Source: Marinobacter sp. MDS2 (GTDB lineage: Bacteria; Pseudomonadota; Gammaproteobacteria; Pseudomonadales; Oleiphilaceae). Taken from it: a DNA stretch of 64,000 nucleotides. The position numbers were made by a program, and so were the translations under genes. The stretch spans positions 62,001 to 126,000 of the forward strand of contig NZ_JAVAJF010000004.1 of NCBI RefSeq assembly GCF_030718085.1, given 5' to 3'. This document shows positions 9,612 through 16,926 of this stretch, one piece after another; positions within the stretch are counted from its first letter, which is position 1, and every line of letters begins with the position of its first letter. Below the pieces are notes generated by a model. The model worked only from the letters and a program-made list of their open reading frames with translations, was not told the DNA's origin and searched no databases.

Positions 9612-11783
9612 GTGACACATCCCAAAACCGCACGCATCGCCTTGAACCGCCCCCTGCGCCGGCTGTTCGATTACCGTATCCCGGACAACCTGCAACTCAC
9701 GCCCGGCCAACGGGTTAACGTACCTTTCGGCCGGCAGACACTGACCGGCCTCGTGGTTGAAACCGGCGTGCAGCCGCCGAAAGGCATCACCCTAAAACCC
9801 ATACAAGCGGCGCTCGAGCCGTGGCCTGCGCTTCCGGACAACACCTTTCGCCTGCTCACTTGGGCCAGCGACTATTACCAGCACCCACTGGGGGAATGCC
9901 TGTTTACCGCCCTGCCCCCGGCGCTTCGGCGCGGAAGACCCGCAGCTCTGAAACCCGACGAGCAATGGCAAACCACCACAACCGAAGCAGCACTGCCAGC
10001 GAACGCCCATCGGCAAGTCGCACTCTTCAACGCCATCAAAACAGCGCCCGGCATCACCTCCAGCGCACTGGTGCAGTCTGGCTATAGCCGAGCCCAAATT
10101 CGCTCGCTGGAACAAAAAGAACTAATCCAGCAAAGTGTCGCCTCAAATGTACAGCCGGAGATCCCGGAAGCAGCTCTCCCCGCTCCCGTATTATCCAACG
10201 CCCAACAAAAGGCCGCTGAAGAGCTACCAGAAGACACCAGGCAGTTCTCCGCAAGCTTGCTGTTCGGCATCACCGGTAGCGGCAAAACCGAGCTGTACCT
10301 GCACTATCTAAAAACGCGCCTTCTGCATAACGAACAAGCGTTGGTACTGGTGCCGGAAATCAATCTGACACCGCAAACCGTCGCCCGATTCCGCCGTTAC
10401 TTCGGCAACCGCATTCAGGTATGGCACTCTGCCCTGAACGATAGTGACCGCCTTAGCACCTGGCTAAAGATTCGCAACGGCGAGCCAATCATTCTAATAG
10501 GCACCCGGTCGGCCGTCCTGCTCCCTTTTATCAATCTTCGCACCATCATCGTGGACGAAGAGCACGACAGCTCCTACAAACAAGGCGAAGGCTTCCGCTA
10601 CTCCGGCCGCGATGTCGCCGTTTACCGCGCCCATTTGAACCAATGTCCGGTTATTCTGGGTTCGGCAACGCCTTCTCTGGAATCCTGGCACAACGCCAGC
10701 CAAGGTAAATACAACCTTGCCCGCCTGGAACAAAGGGCCGGTAACGCCAAACCACCCGAGCTTACCCTCTTGGATATTCGCAGCCGCCCACTGGAAGCCG
10801 GGCTGGCCCGCCCTACCCTGACGGCTATAAAGGAAACACTGGATAGAGGTGAACAGGCGCTGGTATTCGTGAATCGCCGCGGCTTTGCCCCCATCATGAT
10901 GTGCTTTGACTGTGGCCACATGGAAGAGTGCCCCCGCTGCGATACCCGCCTGACTTACCACCGGCGAGACCGGGCCATGCGCTGCCACCACTGCGACTAC
11001 CAGGCCGCTGCAAGCCACACCTGCCCGAAATGCAAAAGCGAAAACTTCAAACCGGTGGGCCAAGGCACCGAGCGCACGGAGGAAACACTGGCGGAACAGT
11101 TCCCCGACATCCCGATCGTTCGGGTAGACCGGGACAGCACACAGCGCAAAGGCAGCATTCAAGCGATACTGAAACAGGTCAACAGTGGCGAGCCCTGTAT
11201 TCTGGTGGGCACTCAAATGCTCGCGAAAGGCCACGACTTCCCCAACGTCACCTTAGCCGCCGTAGTCAACGCCGATGGCGGCTTGTTCAGCGTGGACTTC
11301 CGTGCGCCGGAACAAATGATTCAAACCCTGCTGCAAGTCAGCGGCCGGGCCGGCCGTGGCGACAAACCGGGCAAGGTGCTCATACAAACTTGCCACAGCG
11401 ACCACCCCCTGCTGAATGCTTTATGCCAAGGCAATTACCCCGCCATCGCGGATCAACTTCTGGCCGAACGGGAATCCGGTTTACTGCCCCCATTCCGCGC
11501 GATGGCCATCCTGCGCGCAGAAGCCGACACCATGCAAAACAGCCTGCAGCTGCTTGACTCGCTGAAGCCCGTGGCCAGCACTCCCGGCGTTGAAGTGTGG
11601 GGGCCACTGCCCGCAGTTATCGCCCGAAAAGCCGACCGCCACCGTGCACAGCTAATATTGGTGAGTGATCACCGCAAACAACTCAACCGATTACTCACCT
11701 ACCTGTGCCAGCATTTGGACCAAACCAAGCTGCCCAGTAACACCAAATGGATGGTGGATGTAGACCCGCAAGAAACCGGTTGA
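9612..11783 (+). CDS. priA: Primosomal protein N' (replication restart helicase PriA)
   Basis: PriA recognises stalled forks and reloads DnaB through the primosome. It is a 723-residue superfamily 2 helicase. Order seen: N-terminal 3'-end-binding domain (RRLFDYRIPDNLQLTPGQRVNVPFG), Walker A GITGSGKTELY (about 221), a DEEH box in IVDEEHDSSYKQ (about 315), and paired zinc fingers (CFDCG, CPRC, CHHC, CPKC, about 435-480). The C-terminal helicase motifs include GTQMLAKGHDFPNVTL and QVSGRAGR. The start is GTG at 9612. The frame is intact and of normal length. Confidence 0.96.
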   Translation: MTHPKTARIALNRPLRRLFDYRIPDNLQLTPGQRVNVPFGRQTLTGLVVETGVQPPKGITLKPIQAALEPWPALPDNTFRLLTWASDYYQHPLGECLFTALPPALRRGRPAALKPDEQWQTTTTEAALPANAHRQVALFNAIKTAPGITSSALVQSGYSRAQIRSLEQKELIQQSVASNVQPEIPEAALPAPVLSNAQQKAAEELPEDTRQFSASLLFGITGSGKTELYLHYLKTRLLHNEQALVLVPEINLTPQTVARFRRYFGNRIQVWHSALNDSDRLSTWLKIRNGEPIILIGTRSAVLLPFINLRTIIVDEEHDSSYKQGEGFRYSGRDVAVYRAHLNQCPVILGSATPSLESWHNASQGKYNLARLEQRAGNAKPPELTLLDIRSRPLEAGLARPTLTAIKETLDRGEQALVFVNRRGFAPIMMCFDCGHMEECPRCDTRLTYHRRDRAMRCHHCDYQAAASHTCPKCKSENFKPVGQGTERTEETLAEQFPDIPIVRVDRDSTQRKGSIQAILKQVNSGEPCILVGTQMLAKGHDFPNVTLAAVVNADGGLFSVDFRAPEQMIQTLLQVSGRAGRGDKPGKVLIQTCHSDHPLLNALCQGNYPAIADQLLAERESGLLPPFRAMAILRAEADTMQNSLQLLDSLKPVASTPGVEVWGPLPAVIARKADRHRAQLILVSDHRKQLNRLLTYLCQHLDQTKLPSNTKWMVDVDPQETG

Positions 11784-11876
11784 AGCAAGCAAAAACGCGA
11801 ATCAGCGCAAGCCGTGCAAAACGTTACAATCTTTTTCACAATTTTGACCGAGCGAGCATTCCATTTCTGTTGGCTG

Positions 11877-11885
11877 TGCTATGAT
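11877..11885 (+). promoter_or_regulatory. Extended -10 promoter element upstream of the lipoprotein gene
   Basis: TGCTATGAT is a good extended -10 (TGn plus TATGAT) about 107 nt upstream of the start at 11993. No strong -35 is visible at 17 nt, as expected for extended -10 promoters. The rest of the 209-bp gap after priA shows no clear gene. Confidence 0.45.
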
Positions 11886-11992
11886 TTTCAGCAATCTAAC
11901 CGATAAAGCTGAATAACAACTGAGGTTGCGGTTCTCTCGCAGGGAATGCGCAGCGAAAAGGCTTTTGCTGTAACGAACACTGGAGATAAATA

Positions 11993-13996
11993 ATGTCAGG
12001 GAAAATCCTTGCGCGCATGTCAGCGTTGTCGCTGGCCGTAATGCTGGCCGCTTGCGGGGGGGACGAAAGTTCCACACCTATTGTTAACGTAAACACCGGT
12101 CAAGACGACCCTTCCACCCAAGAAGACAACACTGGATCAAGCGAAAACGAAGGTGACACTGGATCAGGCGACACAGCGGTTCCTGGAGACACTCCCGACA
12201 CCGGCGGAGACAATACTACTGAAAAAGTCGCCTTGCTCGGCACAGGAACAGGGGGCAACTTCACAGAAGGCCAGCTATTTGCTGCACCACCTGCCATTGA
12301 AGCCCAAGGATCACACAGCTTTGACTTAACGCTTGCGGACCCTGAAACAAAAGAACCATGGCTGAAGTCTGGCCAGAGCGTCAGCTACGCCTCTCCCTGT
12401 ATTGACGCAGGTATCGCAAGTATCGAAGGCCCTACATCCGCTGACTCTGGCATCATCAAAGCCAGCTATAAGAGTTCCGGTTGTTACGGCACTGACTTGG
12501 TCCATGCTTTTGTTGGAGACTCAACAACCCCGGCCGCTTCGGGTTCGGTCACAATTACCCCTCCCGCAACGCAAGAATTGGCGTTAGCAGACTACAACCC
12601 TCAAACCGACTCAATAACAGCGACTGGCTCCATACATAGCTCCTCTACCAACGTATCCAAGTATGGACAAGCCAGGCTATCCGTAGGCATTGTCGATATT
12701 AATGATGGCAATAAACTGCAAGAAGGCATCCCCTACACTGTCAATTTTAAGGCGTTCTGTGCCGGGGGCGAGAACGGTTCTTTGCTCGAGCCGGCATCTA
12801 TTTCGACCGAAAACGGCATCGCTGAGACAATCTTTACTGCAGGCGCATGTAATCAGAACCCACAGGAAATAAAAGCAACCATTGAAGGAGCCGACGGCAG
12901 CATCGCTCCAGCCAGTATTGCAATTACCGTTGATGAGTCTCAGGCTTTCCAGCTTATTGCTGCATTACCTGAACCTATGTCAATCGCACCTTCATTTTTA
13001 TCTACCGAAGGTCGTGAAACAGTTTCAAAACTCAAGTTCACACTAAAAGATCAAGCTGGCAGCGGAGATGGCCTGCCATTTGAAGATGTGACATTCACTA
13101 TCGATAGCCCATCAACCGCTGAATTTGTTGAGCAGGGAACTGGAAACGCAGTCAATTCAATTACTGTAACAACGGACAACGACGGTGTCGCTATCGCACA
13201 GGTACGTGCAAAAGAAGGCGTTGACCATGAAGAGTTTCGAGTTATTGCTACCTTTGGCAGCCTGACGACTTACTCAATGCCAATTGTTGTTAATTCGATG
13301 CTCCCCTACGAGCCAAAGTTTTCACTAAGCACTGAAAACTTCGCTCCCAATACATGGGGAATAAATGGTGTTCAATCATCTCTAACTATTTACGTGGCAG
13401 ACAAAAATGGAAACCGTATACGCGGCAACACTTATGTAAATTTCCAAACTGATGAGGGCTCCATTGATCCAGACTGCGTAGTATCGGATGGGCGATGCAC
13501 AGTTACATGGGAAAGCCTCAGAACATCTCAGCCTTATGCTACGATCACTGCCTCTACACACGGGCGTACAGCTGCTGGAGGCACCGGCACTATAGAGTCA
13601 TCAACTCAGATTCTTATGTCGACTAATCAAAATGTCTTTCTAACCTTAAACAGACAAGGTGCGGTTGATACTGCAGGCACTCAGTATTGCGCCACTGCTT
13701 GGGTTCAGCTACCTGGGGAGGGGGCAACTATGTTCTCACCGCCGGTCGGAACCGAAATTTCGTTTGAAATATCTACAGGCGAGCTGGCCCCCGGAGCAGT
13801 TGCATCCAAGACAATCCCGTCCGTTGGCAGTTTGGTTCTAGACAGCGACGGTTACGAGGTGTGCACCACAGTTAAACCAGAAGTAGATGACACTGTGACG
13901 CCCAATGCCTACGCAATTGAAGTCGTTGCTACAGTCCAAACTCCCGACAACGGAGACGCGGCCACGAAAATCACCTCTGATAATTGGACAGATTAA
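11993..13996 (+). CDS. Large Ig-like-repeat lipoprotein, function unknown
   Basis: This 667-residue secreted lipoprotein has the lipobox LAAC followed by GGDESS (lipidated Cys about residue 21). An acidic Ser/Thr/Gly/Asp-rich linker (about 25-80) probably spaces it from the membrane. The rest reads as tandem beta-sandwich modules of the bacterial Ig-like (Big_1/invasin-like) kind, with phrases such as DQAGSGDGLPFEDVTFTID, TTDNDGVAIAQVRA and DKNGNRIRGNTYVNFQT. Several Cys pairs suggest disulphides. A GGAG ribosome site precedes the ATG. I do not recognise a named family and assign no function. Its terminator was split by the adjacent mobile element. Confidence 0.75.
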   Translation: MSGKILARMSALSLAVMLAACGGDESSTPIVNVNTGQDDPSTQEDNTGSSENEGDTGSGDTAVPGDTPDTGGDNTTEKVALLGTGTGGNFTEGQLFAAPPAIEAQGSHSFDLTLADPETKEPWLKSGQSVSYASPCIDAGIASIEGPTSADSGIIKASYKSSGCYGTDLVHAFVGDSTTPAASGSVTITPPATQELALADYNPQTDSITATGSIHSSSTNVSKYGQARLSVGIVDINDGNKLQEGIPYTVNFKAFCAGGENGSLLEPASISTENGIAETIFTAGACNQNPQEIKATIEGADGSIAPASIAITVDESQAFQLIAALPEPMSIAPSFLSTEGRETVSKLKFTLKDQAGSGDGLPFEDVTFTIDSPSTAEFVEQGTGNAVNSITVTTDNDGVAIAQVRAKEGVDHEEFRVIATFGSLTTYSMPIVVNSMLPYEPKFSLSTENFAPNTWGINGVQSSLTIYVADKNGNRIRGNTYVNFQTDEGSIDPDCVVSDGRCTVTWESLRTSQPYATITASTHGRTAAGGTGTIESSTQILMSTNQNVFLTLNRQGAVDTAGTQYCATAWVQLPGEGATMFSPPVGTEISFEISTGELAPGAVASKTIPSVGSLVLDSDGYEVCTTVKPEVDDTVTPNAYAIEVVATVQTPDNGDAATKITSDNWTD

Positions 13997-14012
13997 AATC
14001 AACAAAAAGCCC

Positions 14013-14023
14013 GGCCTAACCGC
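14013..14023. repeat. Left 11-bp target-site duplication of the mobile element
   Basis: GGCCTAACCGC here is repeated exactly and in the same orientation at 23433-23443. The left flank ends AAAAAGCCC and the right flank begins CGGGCTTTTT. Joining left flank, one copy and right flank gives a perfect 12-bp-stem terminator hairpin with a 6-nt loop. The duplication is therefore the insertion scar in the terminator of the lipoprotein gene. Confidence 0.9.
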
Positions 14024-14046
14024 AAGCCGTTTACCTTATGTGTGGA
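14024..14046 (+). repeat. Left terminal inverted repeat
   Basis: The repeat begins AAGCCGTTTACC and ends TGTGTGGA. All 23 bases match the reverse complement of 23410-23432. Similarity continues imperfectly inward: GCTTGGCTGAC (14050-14060) pairs with GCTTAGCTGAC read on the other strand at 23397-23407, with a one-base offset. Confidence 0.92.
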
Positions 14047-14073
14047 TGAGCTTGGCTGACTCGGGCAACAATG

Positions 14074-14105
14074 AAAAACCAGCGACCAAAAATCGCTGGT
14101 TTTTC
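14074..14105. terminator. Hairpin terminator just inside the left end of the element
   Basis: AAAAACCAGCGA, a 7-nt loop, then TCGCTGGTTTTT form a perfect 12-bp stem with A/T tracts on both sides. It can stop transcripts entering from the upstream lipoprotein gene, whose own terminator was split by the insertion, and transcripts leaving the element leftwards. Confidence 0.85.
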
Positions 14106-14178
14106 TTATTCAAAATAACTGAATAACTGCATTTTTACGCTTCTATTTTGGCATGGCAAATTTTCTGATCGACCTCTA

Positions 14179-14203
14179 CCATCGAACTATGATCCCTCGA
14201 TGG
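14179..14203 (+). promoter_or_regulatory. Promoter with flanking inverted repeat before the DUF2384 gene
   Basis: CCATCGA, 11 nt, TCGATGG is a perfect 7-bp inverted repeat. Its centre contains the -10-like TATGAT (14188-14193), with the start codon about 20 nt beyond it. A repressor bound here would block the promoter, so autoregulation by the DUF2384 protein or another element-encoded regulator is plausible. The -35 is weak (CTGATC at 17 nt). Confidence 0.45.
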
Positions 14204-14213
14204 AGTCCCTGCC

Positions 14214-14555
14214 ATGACCTCAGAAACACTTCGCAGTACATCACCCCAAGAGATGGCAGAGGTGGGTCTTCGGATTTGTCGCCGAATAGCAAGAGCCTGG
14301 GATCTTAACGAGTCAGAGCAGATAGGCCTTCTTGGGATAGCCCCGCAGAGCAATGAGGTACACCCCGAATCCCTGGAGCGGTTTTCCTATATTCTTGGAA
14401 TCTATAAGAATTTGAGGATTTTGTATCCCACCGAGGAGCGGGCAAACCAGTGGGTGAAAAGGCCCAATAGGGCTTTTGGCGGCAAGTCGGCCTTAGAGAT
14501 CATGATCGAAGATCCCGCTCCCGTGCGGCGGTATCTTGATGCTCAGTTGGTTTAA
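14214..14555 (+). CDS. DUF2384 (Xre/MbcA/ParS antitoxin-type) protein, no toxin partner
   Basis: This 113-residue protein has a C-terminal half matching the toxin-binding domain of Xre/MbcA/ParS antitoxins. The pattern is YPTEERANQWVKRPNRAFGGKS followed by ALEIMIEDPAPVRRYLDAQL (about 78-112). The N-terminal half is helical and may be a degenerate Xre-type HTH. Family members are normally followed by a RES-domain toxin. None is present here: the next gene is a small opposite-strand RHH-like gene, then hsdM. A GGAG ribosome site lies 8 nt before the ATG. It is either an orphan antitoxin remnant or a regulator for the element. The family call is from pattern recognition; the role is inference. 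Confidence 0.72.
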   Translation: MTSETLRSTSPQEMAEVGLRICRRIARAWDLNESEQIGLLGIAPQSNEVHPESLERFSYILGIYKNLRILYPTEERANQWVKRPNRAFGGKSALEIMIEDPAPVRRYLDAQLV

Positions 14556-14589
14556 TTCGCTTGCCCGGTCCGGGTGCAGGCATTTTCCC

Positions 14590-14757
14590 TTAACCCTTCT
14601 TTTTCTTCTTTTTGGCTAGTTCTGGAAAGTCCTGCTCAACCTTTTCTAGAAACCATTCTTTCATCGTCAGTCCGCGCTTCTTAATCTCACGATGAAGCGC
14701 TTCTTTGTCTTCTGCATCTATCTCTAAAACAATCCTTCCGGACTTACCTATGGCCAT
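14590..14757 (-). CDS. 55-residue ribbon-helix-helix-like regulator
   Basis: This short frame begins MAIGKSGRIVLEIDAEDKEA, continues with a helix (HREIKKRGLTMKEWFLEKVEQDF) and ends in a lysine-rich tail (about 49-54). A beta strand (RIVLEI, 8-13) followed by two amphipathic helices is the layout of MetJ/Arc DNA-binding proteins. A G-rich ribosome site (GGGGG) lies just upstream. It is divergent from hsdM and shares its upstream region with two inverted repeats, one of them over the hsdM -35 box, so control of the restriction genes is the natural guess. A toxin-free antitoxin is the alternative. The fold is inferred from sequence pattern only. Confidence 0.62.
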   Translation of the reverse strand: MAIGKSGRIVLEIDAEDKEALHREIKKRGLTMKEWFLEKVEQDFPELAKKKKKKG

Positions 14758-14775
14758 ACTGCCCCCATTAATGTC

Positions 14776-14789
14776 ACGTCACATGACGT
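14776..14789. promoter_or_regulatory. Inverted repeat near the start of the RHH-like gene (possible operator)
   Basis: ACGTCA-CA-TGACGT is a perfect 6-bp inverted repeat 19-32 nt upstream of the ATG at 14757. A possible leftward promoter (TTTTTG, 18 nt, TACAAT on the minus strand) lies just upstream, so the repeat would sit near the transcription start. Confidence 0.4.
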
Positions 14790-14855
14790 AATATTGTTAA
14801 TTGTAGTTTGAAATTGCAACAAACAAAAACCCTTTAATTTGCCGTATTTAAATAC

Positions 14856-14904
14856 GTTATGTGACATCATATCACTTGACATAACATTGATAAAGCATTA
14901 CACT
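14856..14904 (+). promoter_or_regulatory. hsdM promoter with overlapping inverted repeat
   Basis: TTGACA (14876-14881), a 17-nt spacer and TACACT (14899-14904) make a strong sigma-70 promoter 40 nt upstream of hsdM. The inverted repeat GTTATGT (14856-14862) / ACATAAC (14879-14885) overlaps the -35 box, and GTGACAT-C-ATATCAC nested inside it is a near-palindrome. This fits an operator that represses hsdMSR, perhaps through the divergent RHH-like protein. The promoter call is firmer than the operator call. Confidence 0.65.
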
Positions 14905-14943
14905 GTCGGTAATTATTGAAAATCCAAAACTAAAGGTAGCTTC

Positions 14944-16926
14944 ATGGATCCAGTGCAAAATACTCAGGCAGCATCTCTTTCCTCATTTGTATGGGAGGCG
15001 GCTAACGAGCTGTGGGGCGATTTCAAGCACACAGACTTTGCTAGGATCATCATTCCGCTTTTGCTGCTTCGGCGAATGGAGTGTGTTTTGGAGCCAACGA
15101 AAGAGGATGTCCTGGAAGCGTATGAGTCCGAGAAAGGAAGCGGCATCGATCTGAGCATCTACCTTCCTAACATCTCGAAGCTGCCCTTTTACAACACCAG
15201 TCAGTACACCATGGGAACCGTTGGTTCCACACACACCCGATCAAACCTGGAACAATACGTCAGTCACTTCTCACCGAATGTCCGTCTGGTTTTCGAGGAG
15301 TTTGGGTTCAATAACACCGTTGAAGAGCTGGATAAGGCCAAGCTCCTGTACCGAATGGTCAGCCGCTTCTCCAATATCGACCTTCACCCGGATGTTGTTT
15401 CAAATCGTGTTCTTTCGAATGCCTATGAGGATCTGATCCGCAAGTTTGCGGCGTCGATCAATGAGAAGGCCGGGGAATTTATGACCCCGAAAGACGTTGT
15501 CCGCTTGACTACAAAGCTGGTTCTGAGTGCCGACGAAGAGATCTTCACGGAAAGCGGCGTTATCCGGTCAGTCTACGATCCTTCATGCGGTCTTCTGGGT
15601 TTTATCACTGACGCGATGGACCAGATCGAAGAGATGGGGTCTACCGCCAAAATCATTCCCTACGGACAGGAGCTTGATCCAAAAACTCACGCGATGGCAC
15701 TGACCTCGATGCTGATTCTCGGATGGGATGGCAAGAATATCGTTCAGGGCAGCACCCTGTCCAACGACAAGTTGAGTGATAAGCGATTCCACTACGGCCT
15801 TGCGAATCCTCCCTTTGGGATCAAATGGGATAAGGATAAGTCGGTTGTTGAGGCCGAGCACAAAAACCTCGGCTATGCCGGTCGTTTTGGCCCCGGACTT
15901 CCACGTGTCAGTGACGGCTCTATGCTTTTCTTGATGCACCTGATTTCTCGGATGGAAGACCCTGAAAACGGCGGTGGCCGTGTTGGTATCGTGCTTTCAG
16001 GGTCGCCTCTGTTTACCGGTGATGCGGGCTCTGGTGAGTCTGAGATTCGTCGCTGGCTTCTTGAACAAGATTATGTGGAAGGCATCATTGCTCTACCGAA
16101 CGACATGTTCTTCAACACTGGCATTGGCACCTACGTCTGGATTCTTTCCAATAAGAAGGCTGATCAACGGAAGGGCAAGGTTCAGCTCATTAACTTGGCT
16201 AATGTCTGGACGCTCATGAGGAAGTCTGAGGGCACCAAGCGTCGATACCTCACCGATGATCAGATTGACGATGTGGTTCGTCTGTATGACAGCTTCACTG
16301 AATCCGAGAACTCAAAAGTCTTTGACACCACTGACTTCGCCTTCCGCAAGGTTGCGATTAAGCGCCCTCTTCGTGGCAAGCTCATCGTCAATGAAGAAAG
16401 CATTTCCTTACTCCGTGAAGGGAAGCAATTCCAAAAGCTTTCGAAAGAACAGCAGGAGGCTTGGCTCGACTACTTTGATGAGCAACATGGCGAACATGAA
16501 TACGACTGGGCGCACGGTCTGGTCAGCCGCCTGAAGAATACAGGCAAAATTGGCAAGACCACCAAGGCACTCGGAACCGAGTTCGCCAACACGCTGTTTC
16601 AGCAAGACCCTGACGGCGACATTGTCACCGACTCCAAGGGTAACCCTATTCCTGACACCTCTCTGAACGATACAGAGAATGTTCCGTTCAAGCAGGACGT
16701 AGAGGCCTATTTTGAAGAGGAGGTTCTACCCCATCTTCCAGATGCGTTCATTGATCACAGTGTCCGCGATGAGAAGGACGGTGACGTTGGCATTGTTGGC
16801 TACGAAATTAACTTCAATCGCTATTTCTATAAGTACGTTCCGCCGCGTTCATTGCACGATATAGATACTGATCTGAAGGCTTCTGAGGCTCGGATTCAAG
16901 CGCTGCTTGATGAGGTGGCTGAATGA
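14944..16926 (+). CDS. hsdM: Type I restriction-modification system DNA methyltransferase subunit HsdM
   Basis: HsdM is the N6-adenine methyltransferase subunit that, with HsdS, methylates the recognition site and forms the core of the HsdR2M2S complex. It has 660 residues: an N-terminal helical domain (about 10-135), then the methyltransferase domain. Motif IV, NPPF, is at about 287. The AdoMet-binding motif I reads YDPSCGLLGF (about 210-219), where the family usually has DPxCGTGGF. The two Leu are a real deviation in the DNA given. GKAGEFMTPKDVVRL-type text precedes motif I as usual. It overlaps hsdS by 4 nt (ATGA). Expression is driven by the promoter at 14876-14904. Confidence 0.93.
   Translation: MDPVQNTQAASLSSFVWEAANELWGDFKHTDFARIIIPLLLLRRMECVLEPTKEDVLEAYESEKGSGIDLSIYLPNISKLPFYNTSQYTMGTVGSTHTRSNLEQYVSHFSPNVRLVFEEFGFNNTVEELDKAKLLYRMVSRFSNIDLHPDVVSNRVLSNAYEDLIRKFAASINEKAGEFMTPKDVVRLTTKLVLSADEEIFTESGVIRSVYDPSCGLLGFITDAMDQIEEMGSTAKIIPYGQELDPKTHAMALTSMLILGWDGKNIVQGSTLSNDKLSDKRFHYGLANPPFGIKWDKDKSVVEAEHKNLGYAGRFGPGLPRVSDGSMLFLMHLISRMEDPENGGGRVGIVLSGSPLFTGDAGSGESEIRRWLLEQDYVEGIIALPNDMFFNTGIGTYVWILSNKKADQRKGKVQLINLANVWTLMRKSEGTKRRYLTDDQIDDVVRLYDSFTESENSKVFDTTDFAFRKVAIKRPLRGKLIVNEESISLLREGKQFQKLSKEQQEAWLDYFDEQHGEHEYDWAHGLVSRLKNTGKIGKTTKALGTEFANTLFQQDPDGDIVTDSKGNPIPDTSLNDTENVPFKQDVEAYFEEEVLPHLPDAFIDHSVRDEKDGDVGIVGYEINFNRYFYKYVPPRSLHDIDTDLKASEARIQALLDEVAE

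Noticed and set aside
10494..11234. 246-codon open frame opposite priA
   Set aside because: Antisense shadow of the zinc-finger and helicase part of priA.
14556..14943. RES-domain toxin expected after the DUF2384 gene
   Set aside because: No frame of adequate length exists on either strand before hsdM. The only supported gene is the 55-codon RHH-like one.
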